A model generated the notes under the pieces. The model searched no databases. It saw only the letters and a list, made by a program, of their open reading frames with translations, and was not told where the DNA came from. The position numbers and the translations under genes are program-made. Of a stretch of 64,000 bases of DNA, positions 47,703 through 57,646 are shown in pieces. Source of the stretch: Metapseudomonas resinovorans DSM 21078 (GTDB lineage Bacteria; Pseudomonadota; Gammaproteobacteria; Pseudomonadales; Pseudomonadaceae). Position 1 is the stretch's first letter. Each line of letters begins with the position of its first letter. The stretch covers positions 124,001 through 188,000 of the forward strand of contig NZ_AUIE01000002.1 in assembly GCF_000423545.1 (NCBI RefSeq), read 5' to 3'.

Positions 47703-48158
47703 ATGCACTCACTGCAAGCCAAGATCCTCGATCCCCGCATCGGCAGCGAATTTCCGCTTCCGCAATACGCCACCCCTGGCTCTGCCGGCCTCGACCTGCG
47801 TGCCATGCTCAAGGAAGAAGTCGTCCTCGAGCCCGGCCAGACCCTCCTTATCCCCACGGGCCTCTCGATCCACATCGCCGACCCGGGCCTGGCCGCGCTG
47901 ATCCTGCCGCGTTCGGGCCTCGGCCATAAGCACGGCGTGGTACTGGGAAACCTGGTGGGCCTGATCGACTCCGACTACCAGGGCGAGCTGATGGTGTCCT
48001 GCTGGAACCGCGGTCAGACGGCATTCCGCATCGCCATTGGCGAGCGCATTGCCCAACTGGTGCTGGTACCCGTGGTCCAGGCACACTTCGAGCTGGTTGA
48101 CGAGTTCCACGAAAGCGAACGTGGTGCCGGTGGTTTCGGTCACTCCGGTAGCCACTGA
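47703..48158 (+). CDS. dut: dUTP diphosphatase
   Basis: A 151-residue trimeric dUTPase that makes dUMP and keeps uracil out of DNA. The five motifs are visible: [34 protein letters not shown], the [10 protein letters not shown]-like [15 protein letters not shown], and the C-terminal [10 protein letters not shown] arm. It is placed between coaBC and algC on the same strand. Confidence 0.97.
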   Translation: MHSLQAKILDPRIGSEFPLPQYATPGSAGLDLRAMLKEEVVLEPGQTLLIPTGLSIHIADPGLAALILPRSGLGHKHGVVLGNLVGLIDSDYQGELMVSCWNRGQTAFRIAIGERIAQLVLVPVVQAHFELVDEFHESERGAGGFGHSGSH

Positions 48159-48196
48159 CAGTCCAACATCAGGACGAACCGCCTAGGAGACGTTCA

Positions 48197-50791
48197 GTGA
48201 AACTCTTCAAGCGCAGCAGCAAGGACGCCGCCAGCAACGGATCGGCCAGAGCGTCGGCCGAAGCCAAGCCCGACCATAATGGCTCCGACGACCTGCTTCC
48301 AGGCGCGCTGGCCGCCCTCGTGGGTGTGGCCGCCGCTGGCGCACTGCTCTGGTTTGGCGTCCTCAGTCCCGCCGAGCAAGGTCGGGTCGACCAGCTCGGC
48401 CAGGCCTGGGGCGGCAGCCAGGCCGCTACCCTGCGCCAGGCGATCGCCCAGTTGCAGGCCGATACCGCCGCCGCCGCCCATGATCCGAGCCTGATCGACG
48501 CCCTCAACAGCGGTGACGCCGGTCAGTTGATGGCCGCCGAACGCAGCCTGGGCTATCGCGACGGCGTGATCGATGCTCACCTCAACCTGCCTGGCCAGGC
48601 CCAACAGAACAGCCAGCGTGCCGCACCGATGAACTTCGCTGCGCTGGATATGCTGCGTCGCCTGGAAAATGGCCAGCCGCCCAGCCCTGAAGCTTTCAAG
48701 GTCGGTGACCGCTGGCTGGTCTACAGTGCCGCGCCGCTACGCCTGAACGAGCAGAGCCCGCCCCAGGGCACCCTGCTGATGGTATTCGAGCTGGACCGGC
48801 TGCTGCGCAGCCTGCCATCGCTGCCGGCGGAGGTCGGCCAGCTGCAGCTGACCCAGCAGTTCAGCAACGCCCCTGCCCAGCTCCTTGCCCAGCGTGGGGA
48901 GGCCGCCGGTGTTGCGCCTATCGACCTGGACAGTGGCAACCCGAACTGGAGGCTCAGTTTCACGCCTGGTCCGACCCTGACCCAGACCGTCTTCTCCCCG
49001 TTGCTGCTGGCCCTGGCCGCCCTGCTCGCCCTGGGCGGCGCACTGCTCGGCCTGAAGCTCAGCCAGGGCGCCCTGCAGCGCAAGCTGCGGGACGACGCGC
49101 AGCAGCTCAATCAGCTGTTGCAAGAACTCTCGAACGGCAAGAGCGTCAAAGCCTTCAGTCTGCGCCTGCCGGCGCTGGACAGCCTGGCCCAGGCGCTTGC
49201 CCGCCAACCCAGGCGCAAACCCGAGCCGGCGCCGGACAATGGCCTGGCCAAGGTAGCCGCCAGCAACCCTGTTGCCCCGGTACCCCCTCGGCCGGCCGAA
49301 TTGGCCGACCCGCTATTCCAAGATACCGACATTCTCGATATCGACATCCTCGACGAAGACCAGGACCTCCTGGGATTGGAGCAAGCCCCCGCCATGACCA
49401 GCATCGAACAGATCGCTCCCACCCTGCCCGCCAGCATTTTCCGCGCGTATGACATCCGCGGCGTGGTCGGCGATACCCTCACTACCGAGACCGCCTACTG
49501 GGTGGGTCGCGCCATCGGCTCGGAAAGCCTGGCCCGCGGCGAGCCCTGCGTCTCGGTCGGCCGCGACGGCCGCCTGTCCGGCCCCGAGCTGGTCCAGGCG
49601 CTGATCCAGGGCCTGCTGGACTGCGGCTGCCAGGTCAGCGACGTCGGCATGGTGCCGACCCCAGTGCTCTACTACGCCGCCAACATACTGGCCGGCAAAT
49701 CCGGCGTGATGCTCACCGGCAGCCACAACCCGCCGGACTACAACGGCTTCAAGATCATGGTCGCCGGCGAAACCCTGGCCAACGAACAAATCACCGCCCT
49801 TCATACCCGCATCCAGAACAACGACCTGGCCAGCGGTGCAGGCAGCATTGAGGTGGTCGACGTACTGGACCGTTACTTCCGCGAAATCCGCGATGACATC
49901 GCCATGGCCAAGCCCATGAAAGTCGTGGTGGACTGCGGCAATGGCGTCGCTGGCGTGATCGCGCCGCAACTCATCGAAGCCCTCGGCTGCACCGTGATCC
50001 CCCTGTACTGCGATGTCGACGGCACCTTCCCCAACCACCATCCGGACCCGGGCAAGCCCGAGAACCTGGAAGACCTGATCGCCAAGGTGAAGGAAGAGAA
50101 GGCCGACCTGGGCCTGGCCTTCGACGGCGACGGCGACCGCGTGGGTGTGGTGACCAACGAAGGCACCATCATTTACCCCGACCGCCTGCTGATGCTGTTC
50201 GCCAAGGATGTGGTATCCCGCAATCCCGGCGCCGACATCATCTTCGACGTCAAATGCACCCGTCGCCTGACCTCCCTCATCAGCGGCTACGGCGGCCGCC
50301 CGGTGATGTGGAAGACGGGCCACTCGCTGATCAAGAAAAAGATGAAGGAAACCGGCGCGCTGCTGGCTGGCGAGATGAGCGGCCACATCTTCTTCAAGGA
50401 GCGCTGGTACGGCTTCGACGACGGCATCTACAGCGCCGCGCGCCTGCTGGAAATCCTCAGCCAGGACAAGCGTGACGCCGAACATGTGTTCTCGGCCTTC
50501 CCGAAAGACGTCTCCACTCCGGAGATCAACATCACCGTCACCGACGAGAGCAAGTTCCCCCTGATCGAGCGCCTGCAGCGCGAGGCCAATTGGGGCGAAG
50601 CGAACCTCACCACCCTCGATGGCGTGCGTGTCGATTATCCGAAGGGCTGGGGCCTGTGCCGCGCCTCCAACACGACTCCCGTGCTGGTGCTGCGCTTCGA
50701 GGCCGACACCGAGGAGGAACTGGAGCGCATCAAACAGGTGTTCCGCAGCCAGCTCACCCTCATCGCCCCTGAACTCAACCTGCCGTTCTGA
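48197..50791 (+). CDS. algC: AlgC phosphomannomutase/phosphoglucomutase with long membrane-anchored N-terminal extension
   Basis: AlgC interconverts mannose-6-P/mannose-1-P and glucose-6-P/glucose-1-P for alginate, LPS core and rhamnolipid. The catalytic part starts at Met400 (ATG 49394), giving a 465-residue enzyme like the classical 463-residue form. It has the phosphoserine loop LTGSHNPPDYNGF (Ser near residue 509 of the long form), metal loop FDGDGDRVG and sugar loop GEMSGHIFF. The extra 399 residues are in frame: one membrane helix near 34-56, a periplasmic-looking domain, a second helix near 267-288, a helical stretch and a Pro/Asp-rich linker. A start site for the long form lies 38 bases after dut. 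Confidence 0.93.
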   Translation: MKLFKRSSKDAASNGSARASAEAKPDHNGSDDLLPGALAALVGVAAAGALLWFGVLSPAEQGRVDQLGQAWGGSQAATLRQAIAQLQADTAAAAHDPSLIDALNSGDAGQLMAAERSLGYRDGVIDAHLNLPGQAQQNSQRAAPMNFAALDMLRRLENGQPPSPEAFKVGDRWLVYSAAPLRLNEQSPPQGTLLMVFELDRLLRSLPSLPAEVGQLQLTQQFSNAPAQLLAQRGEAAGVAPIDLDSGNPNWRLSFTPGPTLTQTVFSPLLLALAALLALGGALLGLKLSQGALQRKLRDDAQQLNQLLQELSNGKSVKAFSLRLPALDSLAQALARQPRRKPEPAPDNGLAKVAASNPVAPVPPRPAELADPLFQDTDILDIDILDEDQDLLGLEQAPAMTSIEQIAPTLPASIFRAYDIRGVVGDTLTTETAYWVGRAIGSESLARGEPCVSVGRDGRLSGPELVQALIQGLLDCGCQVSDVGMVPTPVLYYAANILAGKSGVMLTGSHNPPDYNGFKIMVAGETLANEQITALHTRIQNNDLASGAGSIEVVDVLDRYFREIRDDIAMAKPMKVVVDCGNGVAGVIAPQLIEALGCTVIPLYCDVDGTFPNHHPDPGKPENLEDLIAKVKEEKADLGLAFDGDGDRVGVVTNEGTIIYPDRLLMLFAKDVVSRNPGADIIFDVKCTRRLTSLISGYGGRPVMWKTGHSLIKKKMKETGALLAGEMSGHIFFKERWYGFDDGIYSAARLLEILSQDKRDAEHVFSAFPKDVSTPEINITVTDESKFPLIERLQREANWGEANLTTLDGVRVDYPKGWGLCRASNTTPVLVLRFEADTEEELERIKQVFRSQLTLIAPELNLPF

Positions 50792-51718
<927 letters not shown>

Positions 51719-51734
51719 GCGGTGCGACACCCAG

Positions 51735-51766
51735 ACAGGCCGGAGCGATCCGGCCTGTTCTTTTTT
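51735..51766 (+). terminator. Terminator after argB
   Basis: Arms ACAGGCCGG and CCGGCCTGT around AGCGAT, followed by TCTTTTTT. The next ribosome-binding site follows directly, so the thioesterase may have a separate promoter or be reached by readthrough. Confidence 0.88.
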
Positions 51767-51778
51767 GAGGAGCCGGCA

Positions 51779-52222
51779 ATGGCCAAGCTGTCCCGCGATG
51801 ACTTCAGCTTCTTCCACCCGCTGCGCGTGCGCTGGGCCGAAGTGGACCCGCAAGGCATCGTTTTCAACGGCAACTACCTGACCTACGCTGACGTCGCCAT
51901 CACCGAGTACTTCCGCGCCCTCGAAGTGGCCTACCCGGCCGATCTCCTGAAGGATGGCGGAGATTTCTTCGCGGTGAAGACCCTGCTGGAATACCTGGCG
52001 CCCGCGCGCTTCGACGAACAACTGGACGTGGGCGTGCGGGTCAGCCGGCTGGGCGGCGCCAGCATGGCCTTCGAGCTGGGCATCTGGCGCGAAGACCAGC
52101 AGCTGACCTCAGGCGAAGTGGTTTACGTGCATGCCGATGCCGACAACCGCAAGAGCCTGCGGTTGCCGGATTGGCTGAGGGAGAAGGTGCGGGGTTTCGA
52201 GCGGGCTGCGCCGACCGACTGA
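51779..52222 (+). CDS. 4-hydroxybenzoyl-CoA thioesterase family (YbgC/FadM-like) protein
   Basis: A 147-residue hotdog-fold acyl-CoA thioesterase. The catalytic-loop Asp is in RWAEVDPQGIVFNGNYLTYAD near residue 22, as in YbgC and FadM. Family sequence SGEVVYVHADADNRKSLRLPDWL closes the domain. AGGAG precedes ATG 51779. Its substrate is unknown; the P. aeruginosa counterpart lies in the same place after argB. It is convergent with the DUF4124 gene (6-bp gap). Confidence 0.9.
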   Translation: MAKLSRDDFSFFHPLRVRWAEVDPQGIVFNGNYLTYADVAITEYFRALEVAYPADLLKDGGDFFAVKTLLEYLAPARFDEQLDVGVRVSRLGGASMAFELGIWREDQQLTSGEVVYVHADADNRKSLRLPDWLREKVRGFERAAPTD

Positions 52223-52228
52223 GGCCGG

Positions 52229-52822
52229 CTAGCGAACACCACCGAGCAACTCGGCCAGTCGCGCACGATCTGCTGCATAGGCCGCCATGGCGGCTTCGCG
52301 ACTCTTCTCGTAGCGGACGATGTCCTTGTCCAGCCCCCTCTGCTGCTCGCGCAGGTTGTTGATCTGCTCCACCAGGTGGGAGGGGACGTCACGCCCGGCC
52401 CGCTCGCTCTCGGCAGCCTGGCTTTGCAGGTTGGCCTGTTGAGCACGCAGCGACTGCTGATTGCCGCGGGCGACGCCGATCAGGCCATCCAGCTCGGCCA
52501 GCTTGCGCTCCAGGGCGCGGTCGACGTCTTCGACGCTGGTGTAGAGCCGCAGCAACTGCGCATCGGAGCTGGCGCGGGCCTTTGCGTCCAGCTGGCGCTG
52601 CATTTCCTCGCGACTCGGAGCAGGCGGGATCACACGAATGACCCGACCCTGCTCGTTGAGCACCTCGTAACCCTTGCCAATGTATTCCGGCGGCACGCCC
52701 TGGCGATCAAGGACGGTCACGCCCTTGTCGTCGACGTAGCGATACAGCTCGGCCGCGCCGGCCAGCGCCGGCAACAGGATAACCAGTGCCAGGCTGTAGC
52801 GAAGTGCAGGCAACATCAGCAT
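52229..52822 (-). CDS. Exported DUF4124 protein with coiled coil
   Basis: A 197-residue precursor with a signal peptide (ending LAGAAELY), then a DUF4124 domain (AAELYRYVDDKGVTVLDRQGVPPEYIGKGYEVL), and a C-terminal coiled coil rich in Gln, Arg and Glu (residues about 85-185). DUF4124 proteins are periplasmic and of unknown function. It lies 22 bases downstream of pyrE, so both may be on one transcript. Confidence 0.88.
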   Translation of the reverse strand: MLMLPALRYSLALVILLPALAGAAELYRYVDDKGVTVLDRQGVPPEYIGKGYEVLNEQGRVIRVIPPAPSREEMQRQLDAKARASSDAQLLRLYTSVEDVDRALERKLAELDGLIGVARGNQQSLRAQQANLQSQAAESERAGRDVPSHLVEQINNLREQQRGLDKDIVRYEKSREAAMAAYAADRARLAELLGGVR

Positions 52823-52844
52823 GAGGAATCCCGGCCCCGAATGG

Positions 52845-53486
52845 TCAGATACCGAAGTTGGCGCGATAGGCTTCCACGGCTGGCAGGTGCTTCTTCAACT
52901 CCGCGTCACCGGCCAGGTATTCCAGTACCTGCTCCAGGGACACGATGCTGACCACCGGGATGCCGAAGTCGCGCTCTACTTCCTGTATAGCTGAGAGTTC
53001 ACCCTGGCCACGCTCCTGACGGTTCAGCGCGATCAACACACCGGCCGCCTGGGCATTCTGCGCCTGGATGATCTGCATCACCTCGCGAATCGCGGTGCCG
53101 GCAGTAATGACGTCATCGATGATCAGCACGCGACCGGCAAGCGGTGCACCGACCAGGGTGCCGCCTTCGCCGTGGTCCTTGGCTTCCTTGCGGTTGAAGC
53201 ACCACGGGATGTCAATCTGATGATGCTCGGCCAGTGACACGGCAGTCGCCGCCGCCAACGGGATGCCCTTGTAGGCCGGACCGAACAGCACATCGAAAGG
53301 AATGCCGCTGTCCACCACGGCGGCCGCATAGAATCGGCCGAGCTGGGCAAGGGCCAGGCCACTGTTGAACAGGCCGGCATTGAAGAAATAGGGGCTGGTA
53401 CGCCCGGATTTGAGAGTGAACTCACCGAAACGCAGAACTCCGCGCTCGATGGCAAAGCGAATGAAATCGCGCTGGTACGCCTGCAT
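52845..53486 (-). CDS. pyrE: Orotate phosphoribosyltransferase
   Basis: PyrE makes orotidine monophosphate from orotate and PRPP in pyrimidine synthesis. The 213-residue protein has the PRPP loop [14 protein letters not shown] near residue 119, the orotate/flexible loop [12 protein letters not shown] and the [17 protein letters not shown]-terminal part. It is divergent from crc; the 80-bp gap must hold both promoters. Confidence 0.97.
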   Translation of the reverse strand: MQAYQRDFIRFAIERGVLRFGEFTLKSGRTSPYFFNAGLFNSGLALAQLGRFYAAAVVDSGIPFDVLFGPAYKGIPLAAATAVSLAEHHQIDIPWCFNRKEAKDHGEGGTLVGAPLAGRVLIIDDVITAGTAIREVMQIIQAQNAQAAGVLIALNRQERGQGELSAIQEVERDFGIPVVSIVSLEQVLEYLAGDAELKKHLPAVEAYRANFGI

Positions 53487-53566
53487 GAAAAGCCTCGGAC
53501 GGCACGGATTTAGCTAAAAAGAAAGAGCTCGGGTATCATACACGCACGTGTTTTTGGGGGCCATTT

Positions 53567-54346
53567 ATGCGGATCATCAGTGTGAACGTGAATGGTATTC
53601 AAGCGGCAGCCGAGCGAGGTCTCCTCAGCTGGCTGCAAGCTCAGAATGCCGACGTGATCTGCCTGCAAGACACACGTGCCTCCGCCTTCGACCTGGACGA
53701 CCCTGCCTTCCAACTGGATGGTTATTTCCTCTACGCCGGCGATGCCGAAGTGCCTGCCCAAGGTGGCGTGGCGCTCTATTCGCGGTTGCAACCCAAGGCG
53801 GTTATCTGGGGACTCGGCTTCGAGTCCTGCGATCGGTACGGACGCTATCTGCAGGCTGATTTCGACAAAGTGAGCATCGCCACCCTGCTGCTGCCTTCCG
53901 GGCAAGGCGGGGACGAGAATCTGAACCATAAGTTCAAGTTCATGGACGACCTCACTCATTACCTGAACAAGCAGCGCCGCAAGCGTCGCGAATACATCTA
54001 CTGCGGCTCGATGTACGTCGCCCACCAGAAGCTGGATGTTAAGAACTGGCGCGATTGCCAGCAGATCCCCGGCTTCCTGGCGCCCGAGCGTGCATGGATG
54101 GACGAAGTGTTCGGCAATATGGGTTATGTCGATGCTCTGCGCGAAGTCAGCCGCGAAGGCGACCAGTTCAGCTGGTGGCCGGACAGCGAGCAGGCCGAGA
54201 TGCTCAACCTCGGCTGGCGCTTCGACTACCAGGTGCTGACGCCGGGTCTGCGCCGCTTCGTGCGTAGCGCCAAGCTGCCGCGCCAACCGCGCTTCTCGCA
54301 GCACGCACCGCTGATCGTCGACTACGACTGGTTGCTGAGCGTGTGA
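53567..54346 (+). CDS. crc: Crc, catabolite repression control protein
   Basis: Crc works with Hfq to block translation of catabolic mRNAs carrying CA motifs. The 259-residue protein has the exonuclease III/EEP fold (MRIISVNVNGIQAAAERGLL), but nuclease residues are altered: ICLQDTR instead of LQE-T/K, CGSMYVAH instead of G-D-x-N, and SQH instead of S-D-H near the end. This agrees with the known lack of nuclease activity. It is divergent from pyrE; a TATCAT -10-like hexamer lies at 53532-53537. Confidence 0.97.
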   Translation: MRIISVNVNGIQAAAERGLLSWLQAQNADVICLQDTRASAFDLDDPAFQLDGYFLYAGDAEVPAQGGVALYSRLQPKAVIWGLGFESCDRYGRYLQADFDKVSIATLLLPSGQGGDENLNHKFKFMDDLTHYLNKQRRKRREYIYCGSMYVAHQKLDVKNWRDCQQIPGFLAPERAWMDEVFGNMGYVDALREVSREGDQFSWWPDSEQAEMLNLGWRFDYQVLTPGLRRFVRSAKLPRQPRFSQHAPLIVDYDWLLSV

Positions 54347-54355
54347 TCCAGGCAG

Positions 54356-54385
54356 AAAAAAGCCGGCTTTCGAGCCGGCTTTTTC
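54356..54385. terminator. Bidirectional terminator between crc and the DUF4870 gene
   Basis: AAAAAAGCCGGCT and AGCCGGCTTTTT arms around TTCG between converging genes. Confidence 0.9.
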
Positions 54386-54401
54386 TTGTCCGCGATTAGG
54401 C

Positions 54402-54767
54402 CTATTTCACCAGGCGCCAGCAGAAGGGGTAGCGATATGCCTGGCCTTCGTTGGCCTTGATCCCGGCGATGATGGTCAGCACCAGGGCACCGATGCTCAC
54501 CAGGCCAAGCAGCGGAAAGCCGATCACCACCAGCATCAGCAAGAAGCACAGCACCACGGCCAGCGCCACGGTGATCTGGAAGTTCAGCGCTTCCTTGCCC
54601 TGGGCGTCGACGAAGGGATCAAGGTCCTTCTTGATTTGCCAGACGATCAGCGGCCCCAACAGGTTGCCGAAGGGGAACACCAGGCCGAGGAAGGCGGAAA
54701 AATGGCAGAACATCGCCCATTGCCGCACTTCCCGGTTCGGCTCCTGATACTGAGTAGGTTCGTCCAT
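54402..54767 (-). CDS. DUF4870 small membrane protein
   Basis: A 121-residue inner-membrane protein of the DUF4870 (Tic20-like) family, with three to four hydrophobic helices (FCHFSAFLGLVFPFGNLLGPLI; VALAVVLCFLLMLVVIGFPLL; LVSIGALVLTIIAG). The loop IKKDLDPFVDAQGKEALNFQ is the family signature. ATG 54767 follows AGGAGG. It lies 28 bases after rph. Function is unknown. Confidence 0.88.
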   Translation of the reverse strand: MDEPTQYQEPNREVRQWAMFCHFSAFLGLVFPFGNLLGPLIVWQIKKDLDPFVDAQGKEALNFQITVALAVVLCFLLMLVVIGFPLLGLVSIGALVLTIIAGIKANEGQAYRYPFCWRLVK

Positions 54768-54795
54768 TCCTACACCTCCTCGTGCGGATGTCGTG

Positions 54796-55515
54796 TCAGT
54801 CGGCCAGGGCGGCGCGCTGCAGTTCGAACAGCTCATTCAGGCCCTTGCGTGCCAGGTCGAGCATGGCGGTCAGTTCTTCCGGCTGGAAGGGTGCGCCCTC
54901 GGCGGTACCCTGGACTTCGATGAAGCCACCGGCATCGGTCATGACCACGTTCAGGTCGGTTTCGGCGGCGGCGTCTTCCAGGTAGTCCAGGTCCAGCACC
55001 GGCTCACCCTGGTAGATGCCGACAGAGACGGCGGCGACCATCTGCTTCAGCGGTTCGCCTTTCAGCGCGCCACGCTTCTTCAGCACCTTCAGCGCGTCGA
55101 CCAGGGCCACCATGGCGCCGGTGATGGAGGCGGTACGAGTGCCACCGTCTGCCTGGATCACATCGCAATCCAGATAGATGGTGTTCTCACCCAGCTTGGT
55201 CATGTCCAGAGCGGCGCGCAGCGAGCGGCCGATGAGGCGCTGGATCTCCAGCGTACGACCGCCCTGCTTGCCACGGCTGGCTTCACGCTGGTTACGCTCG
55301 CCGGTCGCACGCGGCAGCATGCCGTACTCAGCGGTCAGCCAGCCCTGACCCTGTCCCTTGAGGAAGCGTGGCACGCCGGACTCGACGCTGGCCGTGCAGA
55401 TCACCTTGGTATCCCCGAACTCCACCAGCACCGAACCTTCGGCGTGCTTGGTGTAGTTACGGGTGATGCGGATCGGACGCAGCTGTTCGGCCGCGCGGCC
55501 ACTAGGACGTTTCAT
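54796..55515 (-). CDS. rph: Ribonuclease PH
   Basis: RNase PH trims the 3' ends of tRNA precursors by phosphorolysis. The 239-residue product matches the family through [20 protein letters not shown], the phosphate-site Arg in [21 protein letters not shown] and [16 protein letters not shown]. It is divergent from yicC across a 136-bp gap. Confidence 0.97.
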   Translation of the reverse strand: MKRPSGRAAEQLRPIRITRNYTKHAEGSVLVEFGDTKVICTASVESGVPRFLKGQGQGWLTAEYGMLPRATGERNQREASRGKQGGRTLEIQRLIGRSLRAALDMTKLGENTIYLDCDVIQADGGTRTASITGAMVALVDALKVLKKRGALKGEPLKQMVAAVSVGIYQGEPVLDLDYLEDAAAETDLNVVMTDAGGFIEVQGTAEGAPFQPEELTAMLDLARKGLNELFELQRAALAD

Positions 55516-55651
55516 TGGGGCTTACCTGTTCGGGAGAAATCTGCCGGCCATTATAGAGGCCCTGCGGCACGGGGGACATCGCCGCGTTGGGAGGCGCGGT
55601 CCGCCTGGGCTACAATCCCCTCCTTTGATCGCCAAACCCAGAGGACACCCC

Positions 55652-56515
55652 ATGGTGCACAGCATGACCGCCTTCGCCCGCGTAGAACGGGCTGGCCCCC
55701 ACGGCACCCTGAGCTGGGAACTCCGCTCGGTCAATCACCGCTATCTCGAACCCCACCTGCGCCTGCCGGAAGCCTTCCGCGACCTCGAAGGCCCGGTGCG
55801 CGACGCCCTGCGCCAGGGGCTCTCCCGCGGCAAGGTGGAATGTACGCTGCGCCTCGCCGAAGAAAGTGCCGGCAAGCCGCTGCAGGTGGACCGCGAGCGC
55901 GCCAGCCAGCTGATCCAGGCGGCCGAAAGCGTTGCCGCACTGATCCAGCAACCGGCCCCGCTCAACCCGCTGGAAGTCCTCGCCTGGCCGGGCGTACTGG
56001 TGGCCGACGCCGCCGACCCGCAAGCACTGAACGCCGCCGCCATGGAGGCCTTCGCCCAGGCCCTCAACGAACTGAAGAACGGCCGCTCCCGCGAAGGCAC
56101 CGAACTGGCCCGCCTGCTCAATGACCGCCTCGACGCCATGCAGGAAGAAGTCACCGCCCTGCGCGCTCTGGTTCCACAGATGCTCACTGCCCAGCGGCAG
56201 AAAATTCTCGACCGTTTCAATGAGATGAAAGCCGAGCTGGAGCCGCAGCGCCTGGAGCAGGAAATGGTCCTGCTGGCGCAGAAGAGCGACGTGGCCGAAG
56301 AACTCGACCGCCTCGTCACCCATATCGGCGAAGTCCGCCGCGTGCTCAAGGCTGGCGGCGCCGCCGGTCGCCGCCTCGACTTCCTGATGCAGGAACTCAA
56401 CCGCGAAGCCAATACCCTGGGCTCCAAGGCGTTCGATCCGCGCAGCACCCAGGCTGCGGTCACCCTCAAGGTGTTGATCGAGCAGATGCGCGAACAAGTC
56501 CAGAATATCGAGTAA
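55652..56515 (+). CDS. yicC: YicC-family endoribonuclease
   Basis: A 287-residue YicC/YloC protein, recently shown to be an RNA-cleaving enzyme family. The N-terminal MVHSMTAFARVERAG and WELRSVNHRYLEPHLRLPE and the C-terminal GRRLDFLMQELNREANTLGSK are the family signatures; the latter, with DUF1732, contains conserved acidic residues. ATG 55652 replaces a 63-codon longer frame that overlaps rph. It precedes gmk by 12 bases. Confidence 0.95.
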   Translation: MVHSMTAFARVERAGPHGTLSWELRSVNHRYLEPHLRLPEAFRDLEGPVRDALRQGLSRGKVECTLRLAEESAGKPLQVDRERASQLIQAAESVAALIQQPAPLNPLEVLAWPGVLVADAADPQALNAAAMEAFAQALNELKNGRSREGTELARLLNDRLDAMQEEVTALRALVPQMLTAQRQKILDRFNEMKAELEPQRLEQEMVLLAQKSDVAEELDRLVTHIGEVRRVLKAGGAAGRRLDFLMQELNREANTLGSKAFDPRSTQAAVTLKVLIEQMREQVQNIE

Positions 56516-57148
<633 letters not shown>

Positions 57149-57209
57149 CCACACCCTCTATCGAGGCGATAGCTGGCCTCTCGGCCGGCCTTGGGCCAGA
57201 CTCCACCCT

Positions 57210-57234
57210 GGAAGCGCTGAAAATCGGCGCTTCC
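57210..57234 (+). terminator. Inverted repeat GGAAGCGC-N9-GCGCTTCC, possible gmk terminator
   Basis: Perfect 8-bp arms. The T-run (TTTTTTAG) begins 15 bases later, too far for a typical terminator, so it may instead be an rpoZ control element. Confidence 0.4.
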
Positions 57235-57322
57235 CTAATTGCTGGCGATTTTTTAGACTATCCAGTCCGCTCGCCCATTCGGGCACCGTATCAGCCATTC
57301 ATTTCGTGCTACGAGGAACACC

Positions 57323-57586
57323 ATGGCCCGCGTTACCGTTGAAGATTGCCTGGACAACGTTGATAACCGCTTCGAGCTGGTCATGCTCGCCACCAAGCGT
57401 TCCCGTCAGCTGGCCACCGGCGGCAAAGAGCCGAAGGTAGCCTGGGAAAATGACAAGCCGACCGTAGTCGCCCTGCGCGAAATCGCTGCCGGCCTGGTCG
57501 ATTACGACGTCATCGCCCAGGAAGACATCGTTGAAGAAGAGCCGCTGTTTGCCGCATTCGAGGACGAGGCCAACGAGGCCCTCTGA
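57323..57586 (+). CDS. rpoZ: RNA polymerase omega subunit
   Basis: An 87-residue omega subunit ([30 protein letters not shown] split over its start; [17 protein letters not shown]). Omega helps fold the beta-prime subunit and forms part of a ppGpp binding site on RNA polymerase. It lies 60 bases before spoT, whose enzyme sets ppGpp level. AGGAA precedes the ATG. Confidence 0.97.
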   Translation: MARVTVEDCLDNVDNRFELVMLATKRSRQLATGGKEPKVAWENDKPTVVALREIAAGLVDYDVIAQEDIVEEEPLFAAFEDEANEAL

Positions 57587-57646
57587 ATCCATGCCCGGTC
57601 GACGTCGCACGGCACAGGGTAGAGAAGGTCGGCAAGGAGAAGAATC

